The notes beneath the pieces are model-generated. The model had not been told where the DNA came from and made no database searches. It saw only the letters and a program-made list of their open reading frames with translations. From positions 491,334 through 555,333 of the forward strand of contig GG745338.1 of assembly GCA_000151295.1 (NCBI GenBank): a stretch of DNA of 64,000 bases. The letters are read 5' to 3'. The stretch's first letter is position 1, and every line of letters starts with the position of its first letter. The position numbers were made by a program, and so were the translations under genes. The DNA comes from Allomyces macrogynus ATCC 38327. Lineage: Eukaryota; Blastocladiomycota; Blastocladiomycetes; Blastocladiales; Blastocladiaceae. Below, piece after piece: positions 34,801 through 44,403 of the stretch.

Positions 34801-35774
34801 TCACGTGATGATCTTCTTGACTGCCTCAGAGGGCAGACACAGACAGGCTGGGCCAGGCTGCCCTGCGAATTGGTTGAGCTTGGCCACAAAAGCACGGAAC
34901 AGCGGCTCAGCATTGGTGCCGTCCTCAATCGACTCCTTGATCATGATGCACGCATACGTGAGAGGCTTGGCGAACGTGATGCTGACAGGGAGCGCCTGGA
35001 CTATGTCAGCGCTGCCAACTGGGACTTCCGCAATGGGCGCATTTTGGACCACGTCGGCACTGCCGGCCAGGACGTCTTCCATGGGCGCGTCGGTGTCGCC
35101 TGGCGCGATCTCGTCCATGTCCGCGTCCTGGACCACATTGGCGCTGCCGGCCGGGACTTCCTCCATGGGTGCGTTGGCACCAGCAGACGCATTGCTGGTC
35201 GCCAATGCACTCGTACCCGTTTCCTTGTTGTAGTACATGAGCACCGTCTTCAGAGTATGACCATGCTCATGGGCGTACTGGCTCCAGAGCCATTCCTGCT
35301 CCAGGACTGGGAGACCCTTGATTGACTTGCTGAAAGTGGTCTCTGATGAAGAGCAGAGTTTTTGAACACCAACCCCTGCATGCCCAATGGCCTTCATCCA
35401 CCTCTGAAGGTTCAGGGTGAAGTTCCGGGCAAGTTCTTCCTTGCCTTGCTCTGAAGGTTCAGGGTGAAGTTCCGGGCAAGTTCTTCCTTGCCTGGGGTTG
35501 CTTCTTTGTGGAACAGGTACGTTTGTTTGGGGTACTTGCACATGAAGTGGGCCAGTGCCTCCTGCTTGGTGCTGGTCATGGTGTACGACTTGCACACGCC
35601 CTTGTAATGCGAGTGCTTGTCCTTAAGCTTGATGTGCAGGTGGACGACGCCGTCCTCAATGTACATGTCCTTGTTCTTGTCGTAGTTGCGCAGCTTAATG
35701 AAGGTCCATGGACGCTGGAGGTTCATGGACGAGTCAGACGTGGATTGCTGCTGCCATGAGGACGGTTGTGCCAA
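34801..35774 (-). pseudogene. Viral-block protein of unknown function, broken by a 47-bp duplication
   Basis: I do not recognise it. Two overlapping frames (35774-35412 and 35595-34801) are halves of one protein. A 47-bp tandem duplication (35402-35448 repeated from 35449) shifts the frame. The N-terminal part looks globular (WTFIKLRNYDKNKDMYIEDG; KYPKQTYLFHKE). The C-terminal half has about four imperfect 19-residue repeats around APMEEVPAGSANVVQ, then a folded-looking end (SITFAKPLTYACIMIKES). It terminates in TGA. The duplication is either a real inactivating mutation or an assembly error. Orientation and tight spacing fit the neighbouring viral genes. Confidence 0.6.
35402..35495. repeat. 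47-bp tandem duplication inside a coding frame
   Basis: The segment beginning CTCTGAAGGTTCAGGGTGAA at 35402 is repeated in tandem from 35449. The spacing of 47 is not a multiple of three. Confidence 0.9.
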
Positions 35775-35822
35775 GGACGGCCAGGCCAGTCACAATGGGT
35801 CTCATTTACAAGTGCTCAACAA

Positions 35823-36386
35823 TTATGTCGTGGTGTGGAGGTCCAGGAATGCATTCTCCTGGATCATGCTGGACAGCAGGTCCAAAAAGACACAGCTGAG
35901 GTCCTTGCTTGCTACCACTTGGATGACAGTGGCCCAGGCGGTCTGGCCCCGGGACGTCCGCTGGGGACGCGTCCGTGACAGTACGTCCTTGTACTGCTCG
36001 CTCAGGTCCTGGATCACGACGAGATCGCGCAGGACAGCAGCCCAGTATGGGATCATGTCGATCTGGGTCAGCTTGGCAAGACAGTCTTGGGTCTGTGTGA
36101 CAAGGGCGCAGACGTTCTGCAGTGTATTGACCACGACCTCGTCGGTGTGTGGATGGGATGGCGGCACAGAGGACACTCGTTGGACCGCTCTGCCCAGGAC
36201 TCGATACACGCCACGTGGAACGTGTGGGAGCATCCCAGGACCTGGTTGTTGCTGGGACTTGCAGCAGATCACGCACTCCATTACCCATGACAGAAAATTG
36301 TGCGCTTCTGCGAACGTATTTCTTTTCCCGCATGAGTAATCCACCTCGATGTTGCTCCAGTATGGGGAGAAGCTGGCACTGCTCAA
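35823..36386 (-). pseudogene. Viral RING-finger protein with two compensating frameshifts
   Basis: Probable E3 ubiquitin ligase, a class common in giant viruses. The main frame starts MSSASFSPYW and holds the first RING cysteines (MECVICC, at about 36281-36260). The rest of the RING is in another frame: LGCSHTFHVACIESW and NECPLCRHPI (about 36246-36155), the CxHxxxC and CPxC ligands. After that the main frame resumes with a helical tail (LVTQTQDCLAKLTQIDMIPY) to TAA at 35823. One extra base near 36245 and a compensating loss near 36150 would restore a single C3HC4 RING. Both frames happen to stay open. Sequencing indels are a real alternative to mutation. Confidence 0.65.
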
Positions 36387-36659
36387 GTCAATGTACGACT
36401 GTGTCCAGCAGGGTCTGTCATTGTAGTGCGTGGGAAGCTAACTGGACTCAGCTACTTCCTCTCAATGTATTCTCTTCTGCGGAACTCGTGTCCTTATATG
36501 TCACAACAGGCAAAGCATACAACCAACTCGGGGTGGAGACAGAAGGGGACACAATGGGGAACAACATGGAATGGAGACAATGGAGAGATGATGGGGATGA
36601 CAGGATGGGAAAGGTGATGGCGACGTGTTGGGGCATAAGCATCAGTGCGTCGGTTCGGC

Positions 36660-38002
36660 CGCGTTCCCAAGGTGCCAGTGCAGTGTGGTGGCGCCAGCGC
36701 CAAGGGAAAGTTCGTGGGTCGCGTCTCGAATGTGTCTCGCACTGGCCACAAGATATCCACATGGGGCACACGCACCAACAGGGTCGTCTGAAGCTGGATG
36801 AGACCCGGGCCAGGTTTGGCTTCAAAAACCTTGAGCTGTTGTTCCCGGTGGACGATGACGAGATCAAGGGGTTCCCGTGCATGGCATTCAACCGCATCAG
36901 CGACACGGTCAAGTTTGGGGTCAAGGTGAACCTGCTTGAGAAAAAGTACCCAGAGGCGGCCCACCCGAGCAGGATCAAGGTCGGGCTGCTCAAGGAGTTC
37001 ACCAAGCTGGCGCTCAATGGCGAGTTGCCACACGTCGCATGGTACTTTGGGGACAAGGACGTCAGGAACAGCAAGAAAGCCCTGATGACGTTCCCCTTGA
37101 AGCGCATCCAGCAGCGCATCCTCAAGTTCTGCAACATTGTCTTGGCCGAGTTTGTCCTGGGTGGCAGTATCAAGGAGTGGATCCAGGAGGCGGACACGAT
37201 GCTTGAGCAGTGGCAGTACATTGTCTTTGCAGTCGTGTGGACGCTGGTCGTCCTCCAGGACTGGTACCACTTTGTCCACAACGACTTGCACTTTGGGAAC
37301 GTGCTGATCGACATGTCTATTGACCCAGAGGACAAGACAACGGTCGAGTACGTCCTTGCATTCCCGGACGGGACGACCAGGATGTACAGCGTCCCAAACT
37401 GTGGGATCATACCCAAGCTGTGGGACTACAAATTCTCGAGCGTGTACAGGAACAACCCTGGAGTACCAGCGAATCCTTTTGGGCAGCACAAGGACAACAT
37501 CCCTCTACGGTTCAATCCGTACTATGACATTCACCAGTTCCTTGTGTCGCTCCTGGACCTTGACATCCCTGATGAGGTCCACAAGCTTGTCCTTGACATG
37601 TACCCCGTGGAGGTGATCCCTGAGGTGGTGGAGGATTCGTCGTCCTGTGAGTCCGGGACGTCTGATTCCGAGTCCTCAGAGTGGATGGATGACGACTTGG
37701 ATGGGTCCAAGGTCTCCATGCACAGCTCGTACTATGACACGGATGAGGACGTCATTTCTGTCGATCTGGAGGACGCTGGCCAAGGACCAAAGGACGACAG
37801 CAGCTCAGAGGATGAGGGTGGGTTCGTGATAGAGGACCAGCTCGTGAATGGCGCTGAAAGGATCTTCAACCTCCCAACACCATTGTACTTGATGTACCAC
37901 CTGTTCTTTGAGCCTTACACGAAGCCATCCGGGAATGGCAGCAAGATCTCGTTCAGGTACGCCCTGTCGTCCCAAGAAGGCATTGTCCGGCTGTTGAAGT
38001 GA
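36660..38002 (+). pseudogene. Viral protein kinase (HNDLH-type catalytic loop), frameshifted near its start
   Basis: Member of a divergent Ser/Thr kinase family frequent in giant viruses. The catalytic loop VHNDLHFGNVL (at about 37275) has the HxDxxxxN signature. Upstream is a beta-3/alpha-C-like stretch (KFGVKVNLLEKKYPE...IKVGLLKEF) with candidate Lys and Glu. The metal-binding segment is KLWDYKF instead of DFG. A strongly acidic Ser-rich insert (37630-37830) precedes a C-terminal segment ending VRLLK and TGA. The N-terminal part (VPVQCGGASAKGKFVGR) is in another frame and joins the main frame at about 36,787, so the start is broken. The open frame that extends upstream to 36149 is antisense to the RING gene and not part of it. 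Confidence 0.72.
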
Positions 38003-38026
38003 TGGACGTCCGCACTACTGGACACA

Positions 38027-38700
38027 GGACGGACTGGGAGTCCACATGGGACTGGATGCAAGGCGCTCTGAGAGTCCACACGGGACTGGGTGCAAGACGC
38101 TCTGAGAGTCCGCATGGGACTGGACGGACTGGGAGTCCATGTGGGACTGGACACAGGACGGACTGAGAGTCCGCGTGGGACTGGACACAGGACGGACTGG
38201 GAGTCCATGCAGGACTGAATGCAAGACGCTCTGAGAGTCCACACGGAACTGGACATGGGACAGACTGGGAGTCCATGTGGGACTGGACGCTCTGAGAGTC
38301 CATGTGGGACTGGACACAAGATCCTCTGGGAGTCCACGTGGGGACTGGATGCAAGATCCTCTGTGAGTCCATGGGGGACTGGACACAGGACGCTCTGAGA
38401 GTCTGTGCAGGGACTGGACGCAAGATGGACTTGGAGCCCATGTGGGACTGGATGCAAGACGCTCTGAGAGTCTGCACAGGGACTGGACATGGAGTGCACT
38501 CAAAGTCTATGTGCGGGACTGGATGCGGGATGGACTGAGAGTCTGTGCAGGGACTGGACACAGAGTGCACTCAAAGTCTATGTGTGGACTGGACATGGGA
38601 CAGACTGAGAGTCCACACAGGGACCAGACGCAGGATGCACTGAAAGTCTGCATGGGACTGGACGAGGGACTGGACACAGGACGCATTGGGGGCCCACATG
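38027..38700. repeat. Minisatellite, ~34-bp unit, about 19 degenerate copies
   Basis: Units of the type GAGAGTCCACRYGGGACTGG followed by ACACAGGACGCTCT repeat with substitutions. All three minus-strand frames are open through it because the unit has no stop in any frame, so those frames are not evidence of genes. Confidence 0.88.
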
Positions 38701-38758
38701 GGACTTGATGCAGGACGCATTGGGGGGCCCACGTGGGACCCTCTGTGAGACATGTGAG

Positions 38759-38847
38759 ACACCCTGGAGACAGCCCACAAGACACCCTGAAGACACCCTG
38801 AAGACACCCTGGAGACACCGTGGAGACACCCTGGAGACACCCTGGAA
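38759..38847. repeat. 12-bp tandem repeat (ACCCTGGAGACA)
   Basis: About seven copies with A/G variation at one position, directly after the 34-bp minisatellite. Confidence 0.85.
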
Positions 38848-39097
38848 GCAGGCTGATGCTGAGTTGTCCAGCAGTGCGCGTGGGACTTGGCCATGAGCCA
38901 GATCCTGCCAGGCGGGTGTGGGATCCGCAAACGCATCCTCTAAAGTATTTTGCTGAGTACTGTAATGGACGAGTGTCCAAAGCACATTGCAGACCACAAG
39001 GACTTCCCCTCTGGACCTTGGGGACACGCCCTTGATTGCTCCTGAGTCACAGGTCAAACACTTTGAGGCCCAGGCGTCCTGCCCGCCCTGTTGGTCC

Positions 39098-39295
39098 ATG
39101 GCAGCGGAACTGAAGCTCTTTGCAGCAATCCTAATTGGCGGATTCATTGCGTCGTTTGTACTGGTCCAGGTCCTGACAAACATGCAGTGGCTGCAGTGGC
39201 TGGCCCTTGTGTTGCCTGGGATCTGGGAGTCCATGTCTCTTTCTGTTGTCATGGCTGCCATCGTCTACTTTATTCGTCTCGTCATGTGGTTGTGA
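39098..39295 (+). CDS. Small two-helix membrane protein, viral block
   Basis: 65 residues starting MAAELKLFAAILIGG. Two hydrophobic segments (about residues 7-26 and 32-63, the second possibly two helices) with little soluble sequence. It ends in TGA and overlaps the tail of the minus-strand membrane protein by 14 bases. Such small membrane proteins are usual in giant-virus virions. No family recognised. Confidence 0.5.
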   Translation: MAAELKLFAAILIGGFIASFVLVQVLTNMQWLQWLALVLPGIWESMSLSVVMAAIVYFIRLVMWL

Positions 39296-39722
39296 CAATC
39301 AGGGACACACGGCTGGACTTGGTCTTGGACATGGCTGCAAGAATCCTGGACACGGCCAGCAGGATTGGGATCATCACAGCCACAACCAATAAGCACAGGG
39401 ACAATTGACGGACTTCGCACTTGTTGATATGAGTGCAAAAGATGGTTTTGGTGATTGTATACTCGAACAGATGGTCAATCCTGTAGACGTCCATGAACGT
39501 CCAGGGAGGATCCCCAGGTACCACATGCAGCACAAAGTACTCGTATGTGGATCCTTTCATGGACAGCGTGATGTGCAGTAAGTCCTTGGACGCCCAGGAC
39601 CACTTGATGATGGTACAGCTTGGACTCTTGAAACAGGACCACACCTCGTCAGTGACAGTGATACTGGCCCACACGACCAGCCCAGTCAAGAAGGCGGCCA
39701 TGACCAGACAACGGCAATCCAT
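39282..39722 (-). CDS. Membrane protein with two transmembrane helices, viral block
   Basis: 146 residues. An N-terminal hydrophobic helix (LVMAAFLTGLVVWASI) and a C-terminal one (LSLCLLVVAVMIPILLAVSRIL) bracket about 80 residues with several Cys (SCFKSPSC, FCTHINKC) that could form disulphides. The intact frame ends in TGA. Its start overlaps the divergent start at 39721. The layout (small, two anchors, Cys-containing ectodomain) fits a virion membrane protein. Function unknown. Confidence 0.5.
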   Translation of the reverse strand: MDCRCLVMAAFLTGLVVWASITVTDEVWSCFKSPSCTIIKWSWASKDLLHITLSMKGSTYEYFVLHVVPGDPPWTFMDVYRIDHLFEYTITKTIFCTHINKCEVRQLSLCLLVVAVMIPILLAVSRILAAMSKTKSSRVSLIVTTT

Positions 39723-40113
39723 GATGATCCAGGGGACCTTGCCACCCAGTCAGTGTTGGCGTCAACGATATGCAGTGCGGAATCCGTTTGTGGGCACTGG
39801 TAACATGGCATATATCGTGGATACGTGCATCCAGGAGACGCAAAAGTGCTCCATGAACAGCTGGCATGCCACGTGTATCACATTCCGTTCACAGATCCTG
39901 TCCGTCGTGCACAACATTGAGCGTCTGTGGATGCACCAGTTCTGTCAGAGCGTCCACGCAGAAGTCAACACGATCCCCAAGTTCCTGGAATGGCATCTGC
40001 AATGGCTCCTGGTGCAGTGCATGCTTGTTGTGGTCTGCTGCCACCATCCCCAATGCCAAGACGTGATCCGCAGGTATGGAATCCCGTGTGTTGTGTTCTC
40101 GACTGGACCGTGA
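39721..40113 (+). CDS. Hypothetical Cys-rich protein, viral block
   Basis: An open frame of up to 130 aa, with internal Met at 39805 as an alternative start (MAYIVDTCIQE). It has several Cys and Trp and a hydrophobic patch (LLVQCMLVVVCC). It ends in TGA at 40113, seven bases from the stop of the convergent fibre-like gene. No motif recognised. It is supported mainly by length and position. Confidence 0.35.
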   Translation: MMIQGTLPPSQCWRQRYAVRNPFVGTGNMAYIVDTCIQETQKCSMNSWHATCITFRSQILSVVHNIERLWMHQFCQSVHAEVNTIPKFLEWHLQWLLVQCMLVVVCCHHPQCQDVIRRYGIPCVVFSTGP

Positions 40114-40119
40114 TGCCCC

Positions 40120-40464
40120 TTAGACAACAAAGAAGTGGATCTTGATGGTGCCATTCAGGGCGTTGGATCCATGCAGGTTTGTGACGTTGATCGTGCAGCT
40201 CCTGTTGCCCACACTGTTGACAGTCACCATGGGGAGTCCAGTGGATCCCAGGGTGGACCCATACAAGTGCTGCAGCAGGACGACGGACGTCGCCTTGATG
40301 TACGAGTTGCTGAAAGTAAAGCTGGCAGTTGTCCCAGTGGCATTCATCAGTGGCACAGCTCGGGGTAAGCCATTGAATCGGTCATCTCTCCAACTTTTTG
40401 AGAACACAGAGATGGAGAGAAGACCTTCGTTGAGGAGATAGGAGCAAGTGTTTGGGGTGGCCAA
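40120..40464 (-). CDS. Fibre/tail-like C-terminal beta domain, probably a gene fragment
   Basis: The C-terminal 80 residues (TTASFTFSNSYIKATSVVLL, then MVTVNSVGNRSCTINVTN and IKIHFFVV at the end) look like the C-terminal beta-sandwich of viral fibre or tail proteins. The first 30 residues lie in dispersed repeat sequence (TTACCCCGAGC element at 40358-40368), so the real N-terminus was probably lost and replaced. It ends in TAA. It is likely the remnant of a larger fibre protein such as the one at 41422-42621. Confidence 0.45.
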   Translation of the reverse strand: MATPNTCSYLLNEGLLSISVFSKSWRDDRFNGLPRAVPLMNATGTTASFTFSNSYIKATSVVLLQHLYGSTLGSTGLPMVTVNSVGNRSCTINVTNLHGSNALNGTIKIHFFVV

Positions 40465-41089
40465 GTCCCACTGGATCTGGTCAGAACCTGCAGATTCCGT
40501 TGTCCCCAGATCCTGGGGAGGACCAGATCCTGGGGAGGTCGGTTCCAGAGAGGAGCGGATTAATTGCTCGGGGGTCCCAACTGGACGCGAACGCGACTTT
40601 TTCCTTGTTCAGAAAGTGGAGAGATGAACAAGGTGGAGAGAGGTCTTGGACCTTTGGAGACACCAAATCCTGACCTTGGAGACGATGTGGTCGTTACCCT
40701 GAACAAATGTGGTCTTGGGGCCGGTCCAAGACGCTCAAAACGGTCCCCAAAGTCGTGGGATCGTCGCCCCGAATGATCCCGTCCGCATTACCCCAAGCGT
40801 TTCGTCCATTTTGCTCGTCCCCAGATCCTGGAGAGGACCAAGAGACCAGTTCCTTGTTAGCCACCCCAAGCGCCACTTTACCACGAGAATCCCACGAGGG
40901 GTCTCCAAACCGCCCGTGTCTTTGCACGGATCTTGTGGACGAGATCCACAAGAGTCCTTGTGAGGTGTTGCCAAGTGCTCAGGGTAACATGGTGGCCAAT
41001 CTCATCCCATTTGTAACTGTGAGCACCTGGCATGGGTGTCACTCTTTCTTGTCCCGCGCACATCCTTTGATGTGTCCTGCACTCGTTCC
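40465..41089. other. Non-coding stretch with dispersed repeat elements
   Basis: Contains CCCAGATCCTGG palindromic segments (40505, 40525, 40825) and CCCCGAGC/CCCCAAGC words also seen at 58.5-59.3 kb. No gene seen. Confidence 0.45.
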
Positions 41090-41435
41090 GCGCCACCCAC
41101 GATCATCCCATGACCAGTCCCTCGACATCCCGTGCACATCCCACAACGTACCACGCCCAGTCCCACACACGTCCTGTGGTCATCCCATGGCCAGTCCTGC
41201 AACATCCCACGACGTCCTCGCTCAGTCCCACACACGTCCTGTGGTCATTCCATGGCCAGTCCCACGACGTCTGCACTCGGTCCTGCACTTGTCCTGTGGT
41301 CATCCCATGGCCAGTCCCACACACGTCCCACAACGTCCACTCTTGGTCCCACACACATCCTGTTGTCATCCCATGGCCCATCCCACACACTTCCTGTGGT
41401 CATCCCACGGCCTCCCTACATTTACGCGATCCTCT
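41090..41435. repeat. Minisatellite, ~60-bp degenerate unit
   Basis: Five to six copies of a unit containing CACGTCCTGTGGTCATCCCA and TGGCCAGTCC. Open frames across it are artefacts. Confidence 0.8.
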
Positions 41436-42621
41436 CCACGTCCATGTAGAGCCTGTCCAGCGTCAATAATTCCTTGTCAGGCGCAGCAATGTCCAGGTGA
41501 AGGATGTAGGACCCTGCTGTGAGGGGGCCAATGGTGACTGTCCCCGTGATATTCTGTGGTGGACTCACGTTTCCGAGAGCCTTACTGAACGCATTAGGAG
41601 AGTCGTGGTACACCTGCGTTGCAATGGTTGACATCATCATCATCATCATCATCCCCTGTGTGTACTGGAGCTGGATGAGACAAGCACGTCTGGGAGCTGT
41701 GGTTGAATGTCAAATGCTGAAGCTGACCCTGTACACTGCCCTGGACGTCACGGCGAGAGAAATGCTCAAGAATGACACTGGGGTGCTTAATGAGGTGGTA
41801 ACCTCTGATCTGTTGTACACGTACTGAAATGCACGGAGCTGGTTCACATTGGCCATGGTGCCCCATTGCAGTCCTGTCGCCTGGGACAAATCGCAGACGA
41901 GGATGGAGCCATCAGTCCCCGCTGCAATCTTGGACACGCCCGTCGCACTGTACGTGATGAGGTCACTGACATCTGTGAGCATGCTCAACTGGTCAGGGAT
42001 TGCTTTCCACACCAGTCCAAAGGGGCTGGTCGAATCCATGGTCAAGACTTGGCTGGACGTCCCAGCAGGGAACCGCGTGGCGCCCGTGGATTTGCACACC
42101 AGAAAATCCCCAACATTGCTCAGCAGACTTGGCATGGTCTTCCAGGCGACACCTGTGGATGACGTCAAGTCCACAGCCAGGACCAGTCCGTCCTGAGGTC
42201 CAAGAGGAATCCGCGCTGGTCCATGATCAAAGCCCATGAGGTCGCCTTTCTGAGTAAGCGGCACGATTTCATCCTGAGGTGTCCAGTGCAGCCGCGTGTT
42301 GGCGGTGGTGTCGATGGACAGCACGGCCTTATCTGCACCAAGTCCAAGTGCAACTGGGGAGCTGGCCGCGTCACATACCGCAATGTCGCTGGCAGCTTTG
42401 GTGACCGTCACCGGGTACATGGTCCCATTGATCGTGTACGTCAGTCCAGCAGACGCATCTGCCTGGAGGACAATGCTTGGTCCACTCCTATTCAACGTCA
42501 CAGAGCCATTTCGGATCCCCACGCCGCTGATGGTGATGGAGGCGTTGCTGGTGTACAGGTGAACATGGTCGGCAAAGAGTGTGCCCTGAACTTCAAGGCT
42601 ACCATTGCCATACATTGCCAT
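41422..42621 (-). pseudogene. Fibre-like beta-repeat virion protein with one in-frame TGA
   Basis: Read from MAMYGNGSLEVQG at 42621. It has a Gly/Thr/Ser-rich repetitive shaft (SITISGVGIRNGSVTLN; repeated LGLGADKAVLSIDTT, LGPQDGLVLAVDLTS, and SQVLTMDSTSPFGLVWK units of about 45 residues). The frame meets TGA at 41710-41712 and continues open in the same frame to TAA at 41422. The continuation holds a run of seven Met (41632-41652) and a C-terminal beta domain (ITGTVTIGPLTAGSYILHL). The periodic pattern is that of trimeric viral fibres. The single stop is either inactivating or a sequencing error. The N-terminus may be in another frame near 42690. Confidence 0.6.
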
Positions 42622-42800
42622 ATCAGTGGGATGGGCGTGGTGGCCACGTTGCTGTGCATCACCAAGATCTCAATGTTGTTGTTCATTACCGTGTGGGTCA
42701 CAAAATGTCTTGGACCAGGGGTACTGTGCGCGATGGTGTTGCGTCCTGGCGCTCGCTCTTGCAAAGTCCGTGGGTGACAACAGCAATACATTGACGACCA

Positions 42801-44240
42801 TCAAAAGAAACCTTTCACCGCCTCACACACGAAAAATTTTGTGTCAAGACCATCCAGCCTTGTCACCCTAAGGCCATGGTCACACAAACACTGCACGAGT
42901 TGTGACTTGTTGGTTGGCTGGAGCACGCCTGTGTCGTCACAGAACCAGCGCCGGGACGAGTCAGAGATGACGACGATCCTGCCATACCCATCACACGCCA
43001 TGTCAATGGCCTCCACGAATGCACGGGCAGGCAAGTTGATTGGGTAAAATACCACCACATTGTCCCAGGTCCCGTCATGGCATTTGTCAGGTGTCAGGTG
43101 GCATGCACGAAGTGTGCACTGGACGTTGGTCACAACACTGCACAATGGATCAAGCACAACAACTGCATCACACGTGGGAAGGTCAATCCCCTCCGAGATC
43201 GTCCAGCACAACACGATGACGTGGATGGCGTCCGAGTTACTCTTGAACGTGTCAAAGACGCGTTTGCATTCATGTGATGGTGTTGAGGCAGTGATTGTGT
43301 GGACATGGATGTCGTCTGAGAACAAGGTCCTGTTTGCCATGATCCTGTCGATGGACACCTTGCCTGAGCGCGTGGCATGGACGTGGCTCATGTACACGAT
43401 GACCCGCTTGACGCCCACGTCCTTGATGAAGCAGTCAATGGATGGGATCAGGCGGTCATACCTGGCATCAAGGCACAACGAGTCGTCTGCAGCAAAGCAC
43501 TTGATGATAGTGTCGATGTTTTTGACAACTCCATCACGCACCGTCTGGGCGTAAGTGTACTGGACGAGCTCGTCGCCGTAGATGTCCGGGTGTGCTTTCA
43601 TCACACGTGTTGGCGTCATGGTGAAGAAGATGGTCTTGCGCGCCTGCAGCTTTGTGACGGCAGACATGTCGATCTCATGCACACTCTCGCCCCTGGACAC
43701 ACTGCCCATCTCGTCGTCGCCAGACACTGTCCGTCTCGTCATCGCCAGACACACTGCCCGTCTCGTCGTTGTCGTCGCCAGAGTCCTCAGAAACGCTGCC
43801 CGTCTCGTTGTCGTCATCGTCACCAGAGTCCTCGGACATGCTGCCTGTCTTGTCATCGTCATCATTGCCAGAGTCCTTGGATGTGACCATGGCCTCGATC
43901 TTTGTCCGACTGGCCTTGGATGTGACGTTGTGCGCCTCGTCAAACATGGCAATATCCGCGGTCAGCCCCAGTGAAGTGAAAAGGTCCGAGATGACGTGGA
44001 AGGACTGGTAGTTCACAAGGACGATGAGCCGGTCGCCTGAGGTCGTCACCTGCTTGATGCGCATGACGGAATCGTCTCCGACAACGTTGTCTGAGTTGAC
44101 CACGACCGTGGTGAACGCAGAGTCGCTGAAGTAGTCCCTGAACAGTTGGGCCACGAGGTTCTTGGTCAGCACAAAGACGACGCTCGTCTTGCATTCATGA
44201 GACAACAGCAGCGACGAGGTTTGGGTCACGGTCCTGCCAG
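42801..44240 (-). pseudogene. Viral SF2 (DEAH) helicase, frameshifted and 5'-truncated at the host junction
   Basis: NCLDV-type superfamily 2 helicase. Motif Ia region (VVFVLTKNLVAQLF), motif II MFDEAHN, a FFTMTPTR motif III, then helicase C: RVIVYMSHVHATRSG, VLCWTISEGIDLPTCD (motif V) and VQCTLRACHL (motif VI). An acidic repeat insert (SEDSGDDDDNETGSV units) follows motif II. In it a loss of two bases (AC at about 43,725 on the plus strand, a slip in a GTGT run) changes the frame, so two open frames (44229-43675 and 43952-42801) make up one gene. At the 5' end the sequence degenerates at a PGRT remnant where motif I should be. Immediately beyond, at about 44,250, host-gene homology begins. 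It ends in TGA. Confidence 0.75.
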
Positions 44241-44249
44241 GTTGCAGTC

Positions 44250-44403
44250 ATGTATGTTGCGCCTGGAGCACACTGTCGAGTTTGTCGTGTTTGCACTGGC
44301 TGCGAGCACCCAGGGCAGGCAGGTGGGGATCGCGGTGCCAACCGGGTGCATGGTGGCCATGAATGCGCTGCCAGATGCGCTGGTCGAGTTGGCGTTCAAC
44401 GGA
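44250..44403 (+). pseudogene. 3' fragment of a four-repeat family gene, at the virus-host junction
   Basis: Frame LRLEHTVEFVVFALAAS, then VGIAVP and MNALPDALVELAFNG plus stop, aligns with the end of the intact family member at 45723-47117 (GVEIVAFALTG, VGVMARMG, IHALPDVLLE). Homology starts abruptly at about 44,250, where the viral helicase ends. The break falls at the same position where the other fragment (47155-47786) stops. Confidence 0.68.

Noticed and set aside
34693..35325. 210-aa plus-strand ORF opposite the duplicated viral gene
   Set aside because: The minus strand has coherent repeats and a coding continuation. The plus frame mirrors those repeats (VGTAGQDVFHGRVG).
36149..36620. 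Upstream extension of the viral kinase frame
   Set aside because: It is antisense to the RING gene and has no kinase similarity; the true N-terminal part lies in another frame just before 36,787.
37915..38570. Three overlapping ~160-205-aa minus-strand ORFs
   Set aside because: They are the three frames of one 34-bp minisatellite whose unit has no stop codon; the peptides are simple repeats of each other.
38027..41435. CRISPR-like arrays
   Set aside because: Units are contiguous degenerate minisatellites without distinct spacers, and the genome is eukaryotic.
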